In this document: piece after piece, positions 28,842 to 37,898 of the stretch
Layout: each line of letters opens with the position of its first letter
How positions within the stretch are numbered: position 1 is the first letter of the stretch
Assembly (NCBI RefSeq): GCF_004342065.1
Contig: NZ_SLZU01000016.1
Span: forward strand, 28,666-92,665
From: Primorskyibacter sedentarius
Lineage (GTDB): Bacteria; Pseudomonadota; Alphaproteobacteria; Rhodobacterales; Rhodobacteraceae
Length of the DNA: 64,000 nucleotides
Direction: 5' to 3'
Notes under the pieces: model-generated
Database searches by the model: none
Told to the model about the DNA's origin: nothing
The model's input: only the letters and a program-made list of their open reading frames with translations
Made by a program: the position numbers and the translations under genes

Positions 28842-29708
28842 TCAGAGCAGCGCCGCGAATTTCGGCCAGGCCAACGGATCGGCAACCGTCTTGTCGCGGC
28901 AAAACGCATTGCAAAAGCCGAAGACACGCCCATCGATCCGCGCCAGATGCGTTACCGGGTCGCCCGAATAGGGGCAGGTCGCATTCTCGGGCGTGCCCGT
29001 ATCCACGGCTTCGGCGCGAAGCGGCTCCGGGCCGGGCCAATCCGTCGTCGGAAGGTTCTGCGCATAGCGGTTCAGGGTCTCACCACGCACCAGCCCCATG
29101 GCGCGCCAGCGTCGAAACGCAGGCTCTGCCAGATGTGATGCGACATAGGCAGTGGTCACAGGTCCGACAGGCAGCCCGTAGCCCGCAATTCGCGCGGCGA
29201 CCGGCGCATAAAATGCATCCGCGACCGAATACTCGCCGCACAGCCATTGCGCGGGTTCTCCGACAACGCGTTGGGCATGGGCAAAGATAACCTCCAGCCG
29301 GTCAAGATCTGCGCGCAGGGCGTCGGTCATCGCGGTGCCCTTATGCGCCACGCGAAGGTTCATGGGGCAGACGGTTCGCAAGGTGGAAAAGCCGGAATGC
29401 ATCTCTGCCGTCAGGGCGCGGGCGGTGGCGCGTCTTGCCGGGTCGACGGGCCAATGCCCGGCCCGGGGATGTCGCGTCGCCAGTTCCTCGGCAATGGCCA
29501 GCGAATCCCAGACGACCGTTCCTTCCGGGGTAATCAGCGTCGGCACGGTGGCGGCGGGCGCATATGCCGCCAGCTGCTGGCCTACCGGGCCGGATTTGAA
29601 TTCCACGTTACGGGTCGTGACTTGCAGGCCGAAACGTTCGAACAGCAGCCAGCCGCGCAGCGACCAGCTGGAATAGGCGCGATTGCCGATATGAAGCGTG
29701 TATCCCAT
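28842..29708 (-). CDS. Glutathione S-transferase with cysteine-rich C-terminal extension
   Basis: An N-terminal thioredoxin-like GST domain opens YTLHIGNRAYSSWSLRGWLL, with the SNAIL/TRAP-type VPTLITPEGTVVWDSLAIAE. An all-helical domain extends to about residue 215. The last ~50 residues add CPYSGDPVTHLARIDGRVFG then FCNAFCRDKT, a possible metal-binding knuckle (cysteines in CPYSG and CNAFC). Start ATG 29708 (288 residues) begins the GST fold directly; an earlier start adds unlikely sequence. Confidence 0.86.
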   Translation of the reverse strand: MGYTLHIGNRAYSSWSLRGWLLFERFGLQVTTRNVEFKSGPVGQQLAAYAPAATVPTLITPEGTVVWDSLAIAEELATRHPRAGHWPVDPARRATARALTAEMHSGFSTLRTVCPMNLRVAHKGTAMTDALRADLDRLEVIFAHAQRVVGEPAQWLCGEYSVADAFYAPVAARIAGYGLPVGPVTTAYVASHLAEPAFRRWRAMGLVRGETLNRYAQNLPTTDWPGPEPLRAEAVDTGTPENATCPYSGDPVTHLARIDGRVFGFCNAFCRDKTVADPLAWPKFAALL

Positions 29709-29935
29709 GCACATAGCAATAGGGCCTGACGGCTCATTGCGGTATTCAAAATTTGCGTTCTGGCCACATGAGAGGCTGATTTTCTGCATGGCTTTGAGGT
29801 TTGTGACGGATGCCGCTGGGAATTGTGGTCGCCGGGTATGCCGCCATTAGAGTTCCTGCGAGGCTCGGCTGACCGGCGCGGCGGTTTGTGCAGTAAGCTG
29901 TGGAAAGAAGCGCCGTGACGGGGTAGGAATCAGGC

Positions 29936-30844
29936 ATGAAACCTGCGCGACCAGACCTTGCACACTCAGATGACCCTTTGCCGAGGATGCCGCCTTGGGC
30001 CCTGTCGGGGCGCGGCGAAACCTTGGAAGAGGCAGCGTTTCTTTCCGGCGCGGCGCTTGCGCATTTGCATGTCGTCTTGAAGCAGGAGAGCGTTCCGCTC
30101 GCCTTGCTGCGCGAACGGCTGACGCTTGGCGCGGCGGAGGCCTGCGTTTCGCTGTCCGGGCGGCCGGAACGGGCGAAGGAGTTGCGCGACGAGGTGCATC
30201 TTCTGCGGCGGGGCGAAACGCCGGGGCCCGGCGGGGCCGTATTTCAACAATGGCGCGAAGCCGCATCGCGGCCAATCTCAGTCAGGGGATTGGCCAAGAC
30301 GCTTTCCGGGTTTGCCGCGGAGGACATCGCCGCCTGGCTGGATGCCGGGCAGGGTGGGCCGGTCGGGCGCGCCTCTGCCACGCTGCAAGCTGTGTTGGAG
30401 GCTGACCCACGGGCCGAGATGGCTGCGTTCATACTTGCGGATGCCGCATTGGCGCGGGCATTGGGATGGGATCGCATCGTGCCACTATTGGCGGCAAGGC
30501 TGCCCGGCCGTGCGCTCAAAGAAAGCGACGATGCATTGCGGCTTGCCTGCCACAAGGCCATTTGGACGGCCGCCCGGGATGCAACGGTGATGGCGGCAGA
30601 GCTTGCGCGCCGCGCCGCACGGATGCGGGCCGTTGCGCCAAAGCTGCGCGCAAAGGGCGCGGCCAAAGCGGTCGAGCTGTTCCTGACGCATGATGCGCTG
30701 TCCCCTTCCATCGCCCTGACAGACCCGGCATTGGGGATCGGCATGTCCGACCGCGCGGCACGGCGGCTTTGCGACAGATTGGTGGACCTCGGCGCCGTTG
30801 TCGAACTGACTGGCCGCGACAGCTTTCGCCTTTACGGGGTTTGA
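29936..30844 (+). CDS. DUF1403 family protein
   Basis: A 302-residue helical protein, alanine- and leucine-rich, starting MKPARPDLAHSDDPLPRMPP. Its helical pattern and the C-terminal SDRAARRLCDRLVDLGAVVELTG winged-helix-like end match DUF1403 proteins, which are unknown in function and in Rhizobiales and Rhodobacterales are followed by an ScpB-like gene, as here. The two genes are separated by one base, so they form an operon. Confidence 0.75.
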   Translation: MKPARPDLAHSDDPLPRMPPWALSGRGETLEEAAFLSGAALAHLHVVLKQESVPLALLRERLTLGAAEACVSLSGRPERAKELRDEVHLLRRGETPGPGGAVFQQWREAASRPISVRGLAKTLSGFAAEDIAAWLDAGQGGPVGRASATLQAVLEADPRAEMAAFILADAALARALGWDRIVPLLAARLPGRALKESDDALRLACHKAIWTAARDATVMAAELARRAARMRAVAPKLRAKGAAKAVELFLTHDALSPSIALTDPALGIGMSDRAARRLCDRLVDLGAVVELTGRDSFRLYGV

Positions 30845-30845
30845 A

Positions 30846-31442
30846 ATGGGCAAGCAACGCACGGAACCGCAATTTGACCGCGAGCTTGGTGACCTCCCCC
30901 CCGAGCTTCGCTGGCGCGAATGGATGCGCCGGATCGAGGCCGTTCTGTTCGCGTCTTCCGTCGCTGTCGAGCGCGAGGATTTATCGCGTGTGGTTGGCAA
31001 GAGCGCGTCTGTCGATCTGTTGATTGACGACCTGCGCGCGGATTTGGCCGACCGCCCCTATCAGGTTGCCACAGTTGCGGATGGCTGGATTTTGCGCACC
31101 CGCCCGGCCTATGCGCCGACCATTCGCGCCGCGGCGGATTTTGGCGAACAGAGCCTGGATCTGAACGAATTCGACGTCGCCGTCCTGGCCGCGATTGCCT
31201 ATCACCAGCCCATCACGCGCAACGAGCTGAAAGATATTTTCGGGAAAGAAATCAGTCGCGATCTGATCGGTCGGTTGAATGAAAGACGGCTTATCGCGAC
31301 AGGTCCCAGATCTCCCCGCAGAGGGGCACCCTATACATTTGTCACGACGGACCAGTTCCTGCTGGCCTTCGATCTGGAAAGCCTTCGCGACCTGCCTGAC
31401 AGAGAGCAGCTTGAGGATGTCGGCATCGTTTCGCGGTCCTGA
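30846..31442 (+). CDS. ScpB-like winged-helix protein
   Basis: A 198-residue protein resembling ScpB, the kleisin-partner of SMC condensin. The segments RIEAVLFASSVAVEREDLSR (about residues 30-49) and DEFDVAVLAAIAYHQPITRN-like text (LNEFDVAVLAAIAYHQPITR) match the two winged-helix domains. There is no scpA or smc nearby, and it is paired with DUF1403. It is therefore likely a paralogue of the chromosomal ScpB, perhaps serving a plasmid- or element-linked function. Confidence 0.78.
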   Translation: MGKQRTEPQFDRELGDLPPELRWREWMRRIEAVLFASSVAVEREDLSRVVGKSASVDLLIDDLRADLADRPYQVATVADGWILRTRPAYAPTIRAAADFGEQSLDLNEFDVAVLAAIAYHQPITRNELKDIFGKEISRDLIGRLNERRLIATGPRSPRRGAPYTFVTTDQFLLAFDLESLRDLPDREQLEDVGIVSRS

Positions 31443-31692
31443 GACGGCAACGCGCCAAGATTTCCCGAAAGCCCGTCTCGACCAACCGCGAGCGGAGCCG
31501 TCCCCTCACGATATGCCGACCCCGTACAGCGACTCCCCGTACGCCGCGCCACTGGCGGAAATGGGTGTGTTCGAGTTGGAAAGCTAAATGATAACAGAGT
31601 TTTAACGCCCATTCACAGCGGCTTGACGCTAGGGCGGTCTATTTGGCTCGTTCCGTTGATTCGAACGGATCTGAATTTTCAGGAGAGCAATT

Positions 31693-34632
31693 ATGCCGAC
31701 TTATATTGGAACAAGCGGAGCTGACGTACGCTACGGTAGCGCTTTGGACGACTATTTTTACCTCTATGCGGGGAATGACCGCGCATACGGGTACGCCGGC
31801 AATGACCGCATGTATGGCTATGACGGTAACGACACCCTTTTCGGCGGTGACGACAACGACCTGCTGAGCGGGATGGATGACAACGACTCGCTCGATGGCG
31901 GCAACGGCAACGACACGATCTACGGTGGCAATGGCAACGACCGCATCGTGGATTCGTCGGGCGTAAATCTGGTCTATGGTGATGCTGGCAACGACAATAT
32001 CCGGTCGTCGGGCTATGGCCGCTATTATGGCGGGTCGGATGATGACTACATCTATGCCGGCAATGGCGGAACCGAGTATCTGGATGGCGGCACCGGCACC
32101 GACTGGCTGAACACCACATCCTATTCGGGGAACTATACCGTCAACCTCGGCACCGGGGCGACGAATTTCGCGTTTGAGACCTTCGTGAACTTCGAGAACC
32201 TGTATTCGGGGTCGGGCAACGACAACCTGACCGGGACCGCGGGTGACAACCGTATCTACGGCAATAACGGCAATGACACGATCGACGGGCTTGCCGGGAA
32301 CGACTACCTGTCTGGCGGCAATGGGAACGACTCCATTGATGGCGGCGCAGGCAACGACACCGTGTCCGCAGGCGCAGGGAATGACCGCATTGTCGATACG
32401 TCGGGCGTAAATCTGGTCTATGGCGATGCTGGCAATGACAATATCCGGTCGTCGGGCTATGGCCGCTATTATGGCGGGTCGGATGATGACTACATCTATG
32501 CCGGCAATGGCGGAACCGAGTATCTGGATGGCGGCACCGGCACCGACTGGCTGAACACCACATCCTATTCGGGGAACTATACCGTCAACCTCGGCACCGG
32601 GGCGACGAATTTCGCGTTTGAGACCTTCGTGAACTTCGAGAACCTGTATTCGGGGTCGGGCAACGACAACCTGACCGGCACTGCGGGTGACAACCGTATC
32701 TACGGCAATAACGGCAACGACACGATCGACGGGCTTGCCGGGAACGACTACCTGTCTGGCGGCAATGGGAACGACTCCATTGATGGCGGCGCAGGCAACG
32801 ACACCGTGTCCGCAGGCGCAGGGAATGACCGCATTGTCGATACGTCGGGCACCAACCTGGTCTATGGCGGCAGCGGCAACGATAACATCACCTCGTCGGG
32901 TTACGGTCGTTACTATGGTCAGTCCGGCAATGACTACATCTACGCCGGCAATGGCGGCGCCGAGATCCTTGATGGCGGCAGCGGCACGGACTGGCTGAAC
33001 ACCACGGCGTGGTCGGGCAACTACACGATCAACATGGGCACGGGCGCGACCAACTATCCGGGCGAGAGCTTCGTGAACTTCGAGAACCTGTATTCGGGTT
33101 CGGGCGATGACAACCTGACCGGGACCGCGGGTGACAACCGTATCTACGGCAATAACGGCAACGACACGATCGACGGGCTTGCCGGGAACGACTACCTGTC
33201 TGGCGGCAATGGGAACGATTCCATTGATGGCGGCGCAGGCAACGACACCGTGTCCGCAGGCGCAGGGAATGACCGCATTGTCGATACGTCGGGCACAAAC
33301 CTGGTCTATGGCGGCAGCGGCAACGACAACATCACCTCGTCGGGTTACGGTCGTTACTATGGTCAGTCCGGCAATGACTACATCTATGCCGGCAATGGCG
33401 GCGCCGAGATCCTTGATGGCGGCAGCGGCACGGACTGGCTGAACACCACGGCGTGGTCGGGCAACTACACGATCAACATGGGCACGGGCGCGACCAACTA
33501 TCCGGGCGAGAGCTTCGTGAACTTCGAGAACCTGTATTCGGGTTCGGGCGATGACAACCTGACCGGGACCGCGGGTGACAACCGTATCTACGGCAATAAC
33601 GGCAACGACACGATCGACGGGCTTGCCGGGAACGACTACCTGTCTGGCGGCAATGGGAACGACTCCATTGATGGCGGCGCAGGCAACGACACCGTGTCCG
33701 CAGGTGCAGGGAATGACCGCATTGTCGATACGTCGGGCACAAACCTGGTCTATGGCGGCAGCGGCAACGACAACATCACCTCGTCGGGTTACGGTCGTTA
33801 CTATGGTCAGTCCGGCAATGACTACATCTATGCCGGCAATGGCGGCGCCGAGATCCTTGATGGCGGCAGCGGCACGGACTGGCTGAACACCACAGCCTGG
33901 TCGGGCAACTACACGATCAACATGGGCACGGGCGCGACCAACTATCCGGGCGAGAGCTTCGTGAACTTCGAGAACCTGTATTCGGGTTCGGGCGATGACA
34001 ACCTGACCGGGACGAATGGCGCCAACCGCATCTACGGCAATAACGGCGATGACCGGATCTATGGTCTTGGCGGCAATGACAACCTTGTTGCCGGTAACGG
34101 AGAGGACACTGTCTATGGTGGCAGTGGCAATGATAACCTCTATGGCGGTAACGACAACGACTGGCTGGATGGGGATAGCGGCAACGATTACCTCTCTGGT
34201 AACAACGGCAACGACACCCTGATCGGCGACTCCGGTGATGACCGGTTGCGCGGCGGTAACGGTGCGGATCTGTTGGTCGGCGGAAGCGGTGAAGACACGT
34301 TTGTCTACTACTCGACATCCGAGTCCGGTGGTGCGAACCGCGATATCATCCAGGGCTTCGACGGGGCCGGTATCCAGTTCACCTTTGCGACCGAAGACAA
34401 GATCGACCTGTCCGGAATCGATGCCAACACGTTGGTTGCGGGCAATCAGGCCTTCTCGTGGCAGGGCGTCGATTCGACCCTGTCTGCCGGGCAGCTTGGC
34501 GTGATCAATGTCGGTACAGAGACCTGGGTGATCGGGAACACCGATGCCGACGCGACATGGGAACTGGCCATCCGCATTCAGGACGGCGCGACCGTCGCGA
34601 GCGACTACTGGGGTGGCGACTTCGTCCTATGA
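31693..34632 (+). CDS. Large RTX protein with 148-residue tandem repeats
   Basis: A 979-residue protein predicted to be secreted by type I export. It starts MPTYIGTSGADVRYGSALDD after AGGAGAG. Most of it is Gly/Asp-rich Ca2+-binding RTX (GGxGxDxux). The centre consists of 148-residue units in which an RTX block (GNDTIDGLAGNDYLSGGNGN) alternates with a tyrosine-rich non-RTX block (SGYGRYYGGSDDDYIYAG). The C-terminus (DRLRGGNGADLLVGGSGEDT onward) resembles serralysin-type M10 C-terminal domains, ending GGDFVL. No catalytic domain is seen, so it may be an adhesin or surface-layer protein. A 250-bp gap precedes it, with an inverted repeat TCCGTT/AACGGA at 31652-31669. Confidence 0.88.
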   Translation: MPTYIGTSGADVRYGSALDDYFYLYAGNDRAYGYAGNDRMYGYDGNDTLFGGDDNDLLSGMDDNDSLDGGNGNDTIYGGNGNDRIVDSSGVNLVYGDAGNDNIRSSGYGRYYGGSDDDYIYAGNGGTEYLDGGTGTDWLNTTSYSGNYTVNLGTGATNFAFETFVNFENLYSGSGNDNLTGTAGDNRIYGNNGNDTIDGLAGNDYLSGGNGNDSIDGGAGNDTVSAGAGNDRIVDTSGVNLVYGDAGNDNIRSSGYGRYYGGSDDDYIYAGNGGTEYLDGGTGTDWLNTTSYSGNYTVNLGTGATNFAFETFVNFENLYSGSGNDNLTGTAGDNRIYGNNGNDTIDGLAGNDYLSGGNGNDSIDGGAGNDTVSAGAGNDRIVDTSGTNLVYGGSGNDNITSSGYGRYYGQSGNDYIYAGNGGAEILDGGSGTDWLNTTAWSGNYTINMGTGATNYPGESFVNFENLYSGSGDDNLTGTAGDNRIYGNNGNDTIDGLAGNDYLSGGNGNDSIDGGAGNDTVSAGAGNDRIVDTSGTNLVYGGSGNDNITSSGYGRYYGQSGNDYIYAGNGGAEILDGGSGTDWLNTTAWSGNYTINMGTGATNYPGESFVNFENLYSGSGDDNLTGTAGDNRIYGNNGNDTIDGLAGNDYLSGGNGNDSIDGGAGNDTVSAGAGNDRIVDTSGTNLVYGGSGNDNITSSGYGRYYGQSGNDYIYAGNGGAEILDGGSGTDWLNTTAWSGNYTINMGTGATNYPGESFVNFENLYSGSGDDNLTGTNGANRIYGNNGDDRIYGLGGNDNLVAGNGEDTVYGGSGNDNLYGGNDNDWLDGDSGNDYLSGNNGNDTLIGDSGDDRLRGGNGADLLVGGSGEDTFVYYSTSESGGANRDIIQGFDGAGIQFTFATEDKIDLSGIDANTLVAGNQAFSWQGVDSTLSAGQLGVINVGTETWVIGNTDADATWELAIRIQDGATVASDYWGGDFVL
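32197..33972 (+). repeat. Four 444-bp tandem repeats inside the RTX gene
   Basis: The phrase AACCTGTATTCGGG recurs at 32197, 32641, 33085, 33529 and 33973, exactly 444 bp apart each time, giving four full periods. Units come in two types: units containing NLVYGDAGNDNIRSSG (the partial leading copy and the first full copy) and units containing NLVYGGSGNDNITSSG (the following three). Copies of a type are nearly identical at the DNA level, including silent sites, showing recent duplication or gene conversion. Confidence 0.95.
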
Positions 34633-34675
34633 TCATGGCGTGTGCCATAGATCCTCGTCTCGAGGAGAAAAAACA

Positions 34676-34703
34676 GGGGGGCGGCGAGCAATCGCCGTCC
34701 CCC
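34676..34703. terminator. Bidirectional terminator between RTX and SARP genes
   Basis: A 12-bp stem (34676-34687 with 34692-34703, one G-T wobble) is closed by a GCAA tetraloop. On the minus strand it is followed by CTGTTTTTTCTCC, a U-tract, so it terminates the convergent SARP gene. On the plus strand it lies 44 bp after the RTX stop. Confidence 0.75.
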
Positions 34704-34895
34704 GAAGCCCGTTGCCCGGGTTGCAGATCGCGCCACCCGGCGTCGCCAGTTCACACGGGCACTGCCGATCTTGCACCGGCGAGGGGCCTGAGGGGCGTCC
34801 CGTCGGCATCCTATGAAGTTTTAGATGTGGTGAAGGGGTGCTTGTCAGTTGCTTGGGTGGGACGCGGCGATGTGCGCCGCGACCCGATGCAAACC

Positions 34896-36527
34896 CTAGA
34901 GCAGGCCGCTTTCGGTCACCGCCAGCAATTTCGTGCCTCGCAGCGATGCCACGGGATAGCTCCTGTCGGCCATGCGTTGCAGGCTGAAACCGGGCTCCAG
35001 CGATTGGAGCGTGCACAACGCCCGCGCCGCGCCTATCTCGTCCCCGTCATGGAACCGCAGCGCGCTGAGAAAGCGCAGCGGTGGCCTGAAGGTCGGGGCC
35101 AGAAAATGCGAAAGCTCTGCATGTTTGCGAGCTTCGGAAAACCGGTGCAGCTGAATGGCGGTCGAGGCACAGATGGCGTGCCACCAGCTCAGGTTGGGTT
35201 GCCCGGCGGCGAGATGCAGCGCCCGTTGCGCAACGGCGTAGCCTTGCTTCGGGCGGTTGCTGCGGGCAAGCGCCTGCGCATAGATCGCCTGAATGAACGG
35301 ATTTCTGGGCCGTCTCTCGGCGCTAAGCCGTGCCAGCTCACCCGCCAGCTCGACCTTGCCTTCGACATGCAGCGCCACTTCTGCCGCGATGGCCGAGACG
35401 ACGGGGTCGTCCGTGGACAGCGAAATCGCGGCCCGGCTGAACTCGGTCGCCTCGCCAAAGGCATTATTGTCCGGCCGCGCGTTTTCCAACAGGGACACAA
35501 GCCGCAGGCGGGCGCGCCAGGCAAGTTGAATGGCGCGGGTCTGCGCAGTGTCGGCATGCCGGCTGAACCATGCTTCGAACCGTTCCAGCTTGGGCCCGGC
35601 CTGAAATGGAAAATGCGCGTACATCTGATAGGCCAGCATCGCGTCATCGGGCTCGCCTTCAGGGCCGAGCTGGCCGAAATAGGCGCTGGACGCCGCCGCG
35701 GCCTCGATCAGGAGCCGGTCAAACTGCGGATTCTGGTTCACGCCGGGCGCGTTCCGGCAGGCAACATCGCCGAACCAGATGGCTCTGGGCACGTCAACCT
35801 CGGAAAGCTGGACCTGAAAACTCATGCCCGGTCCCTGCCGCATGGCCCGCACCTTGACGGCGAGCCGCTTTCCGTGGCCCGGTGTTCTGTGGTCCAGCAG
35901 CACGTCGGCGTCGCCAATCTGTGCGATATGGGTCGCGACATCGGCCGACAGAATTTCCGCATGGGCGCGGACAGACGGATCATCGCAAACCGGCGGGCAG
36001 ATCACTATGGCAGGGCGCGCCGCCTCGATCACCTTGGGTGGGGCAACGCGTTCTGCAAGAACCTGCATGGCCGATGCCGATGCAGGCAGTTTTTCGCAGG
36101 CATCCGCGAATTCGGACCGGCGGTCGCGCAGCCAGTCTTCGAATTCCGGATCGGCCACGTCCAGCCCTTCCGCGAATTCAGGGATCTCGATGCAGTTGCG
36201 GGGCAAGGCAAGGTCGATCCTGATGCGCGCCGGATTCAGCGCGGCAGAGCCGTTATCGATGATCAACAGGTCCGGAACGCTTCCGGGCAGTTTGCGCGCC
36301 GCGCTCAGCGCCTGCCGCAGGCTGGCGCCGCCACGTTCGGGGTCGGATCTGCTCCACAGCATGTCCTGAAGAAACGCCCGTGGACGGCACATGCTGGTGC
36401 CCGTGCCAATGAGCACGAGCAGCGCTTTCAACTTGGCCGCTTTCGGTGTGATGTCCAGCCCGTCGGACCGGATCAGGCGCACCGGCCCGGCCAGTTTGAG
36501 AATGAAATCGTGGGAGGATGACATCAT
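34896..36527 (-). CDS. SARP-type (BTAD) transcriptional regulator
   Basis: A 543-residue protein. The N-terminal ~95 residues (LKLAGPVRLIRSDGLDITPK, then LKALLVLIGTG, then GGASLRQALSAARKLPGSVP) match the OmpR-like DNA-binding domain of SARP/AfsR-type activators. The rest is helical with TPR-like repeats (FIQAIYAQALARSNRPKQGY). There is no NB-ARC or cyclase domain. It is divergent from the haloperoxidase-like gene, so it may regulate that operon or the RTX gene downstream of its own 3' end. Confidence 0.7.
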   Translation of the reverse strand: MMSSSHDFILKLAGPVRLIRSDGLDITPKAAKLKALLVLIGTGTSMCRPRAFLQDMLWSRSDPERGGASLRQALSAARKLPGSVPDLLIIDNGSAALNPARIRIDLALPRNCIEIPEFAEGLDVADPEFEDWLRDRRSEFADACEKLPASASAMQVLAERVAPPKVIEAARPAIVICPPVCDDPSVRAHAEILSADVATHIAQIGDADVLLDHRTPGHGKRLAVKVRAMRQGPGMSFQVQLSEVDVPRAIWFGDVACRNAPGVNQNPQFDRLLIEAAAASSAYFGQLGPEGEPDDAMLAYQMYAHFPFQAGPKLERFEAWFSRHADTAQTRAIQLAWRARLRLVSLLENARPDNNAFGEATEFSRAAISLSTDDPVVSAIAAEVALHVEGKVELAGELARLSAERRPRNPFIQAIYAQALARSNRPKQGYAVAQRALHLAAGQPNLSWWHAICASTAIQLHRFSEARKHAELSHFLAPTFRPPLRFLSALRFHDGDEIGAARALCTLQSLEPGFSLQRMADRSYPVASLRGTKLLAVTESGLL

Positions 36528-36725
36528 TTTTCGTGACCACCCATATATGTAAATTTACGTGATATGGATTTGAGCCTAGCCCTTGTTGAATGGGGGCGAA
36601 AGTAAGGAATTCCATAGCTCCCACCCGCCACATGGGCAGGGATACCAGCATTGACGTGGTTCGGATTCAGACCAAGAATAACCAGAAGATATATAGTATA
36701 CCTTTGAAAAAGGCAGGATATTCCC

Positions 36726-37895
36726 ATGTCGGTTCAATCAGTCCAGACGCTCGTTTCAACCCAATCCACTCAGTCGACCCAGTCGACTCAGTCCACGCAA
36801 TCCACTCAGGCGAGGGGGGTCGTCACAGGCGACGCCAACCCGCTTTTGTCGGCGGCGCTTGCAACCAGCCATGACGGTATCGCGGCGACCGAGGTTCTGG
36901 ATTTCGCCGAGATCGAGCACAAGAGCGCGCTGTTGAAATCGGCCCGCACCGATCTGCACGGATTGCTTGCCTCCGACGACAGCGAGCTGCCACGACGGCC
37001 CGCCGATCCGTATTTTCTTCAGTCGGTCGTATCGGGGCTTATCCAGTCCACCCGGGTCGATCTTGGCGAGGGAAAGGCGAGCCTGCACGCGCGGGTTTCC
37101 GGCAAGGGCGGCGCGCTGGCCGAGGGGTTTTCGGGCGAGCCGTTCATGCAGATGACCTGCCCGGACATCGACGATCTGGCCGAACAAGTGCCCTTCGTCC
37201 AAAGCTATGCCGATCTGCGCGACGAACGTATGCCAGAGATCATCGTACAGCTTGGCGACATCCTTTCCTTTTTCGCGTCCGGCGACCTGCTTGATACGGA
37301 GCGCACGCCTTACACGCTGTTGCTGCTTGATGCCGCGACCGGCTTCGCGGGCGGGCTCATCCAGCGCATCAAGCTGGGTTTCGATGCGCCGCGCCCCGTT
37401 CAGTTTTCGATGCAGGTCCAGCCGATCATCGCCACGCCGACGCATGGGACATTGCCAAGCGGGCATGCGACGGAGGCCTTCATGATGGCCGCTATCCTGA
37501 CGCTTCTGCGGGGCGGCGATCCAACAAGCGCCGCGGCAGATATGGCGCAGCGCTTTCGCCTTGCCGCCCGGATCGCCGCGAACCGGACAGTGGCCGGTGT
37601 GCATTTCCCTATCGATAGCGCCGCAGGCTCCGTTCTTGGCCTGGCTCTTGGGGAGCATCTGGCGGCCGTGGCCGGGGTTGACGGGCCCGCGCCGGGCAAT
37701 TGGCGCTTTGATGGCACCGCCTGGGACAACAGGGATTTTCATCACGGTGTCGTATCGGATTTCGCGCAGGCCGCGTCATCCGGCAAGGATCCGGCGGTGA
37801 CACGGGGCAAGGACGATGCGCTGCGCGCGCCGGATGACCTGTGGTCCAGACTGTGGAAGAAGGCGGCGGCAGAGCATCTGCCATCGGGAGGTTGA
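36726..37895 (+). CDS. PAP2 / vanadium haloperoxidase-like protein
   Basis: A 389-residue protein carrying the PAP2 phosphatase/haloperoxidase signature: KLGFDAPRP, then TLPSGHATEAF (about residues 241-251), then RIAANRTVAGVHFPIDSAAG (about 280-299). These supply the Lys, Arg, Ser-Gly-His and His of the phosphate or vanadate pocket. The N-terminus is a run of Gln-Ser-Thr repeats (residues about 9-26) encoded by 9-bp repeats. No signal peptide or membrane anchor is visible, which suggests haloperoxidase rather than lipid phosphatase. Starts after AGGATATTCCC; the next gene begins 3 bp after its stop. Confidence 0.77.
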   Translation: MSVQSVQTLVSTQSTQSTQSTQSTQSTQARGVVTGDANPLLSAALATSHDGIAATEVLDFAEIEHKSALLKSARTDLHGLLASDDSELPRRPADPYFLQSVVSGLIQSTRVDLGEGKASLHARVSGKGGALAEGFSGEPFMQMTCPDIDDLAEQVPFVQSYADLRDERMPEIIVQLGDILSFFASGDLLDTERTPYTLLLLDAATGFAGGLIQRIKLGFDAPRPVQFSMQVQPIIATPTHGTLPSGHATEAFMMAAILTLLRGGDPTSAAADMAQRFRLAARIAANRTVAGVHFPIDSAAGSVLGLALGEHLAAVAGVDGPAPGNWRFDGTAWDNRDFHHGVVSDFAQAASSGKDPAVTRGKDDALRAPDDLWSRLWKKAAAEHLPSGG

Positions 37896-37898
37896 GCC

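Noticed and set aside
32197..33972. CRISPR-like or non-coding repeat array
   Set aside because: The period is 444 bp and stays in frame as 148 residues of an RTX protein; there are no short repeats with unique spacers.
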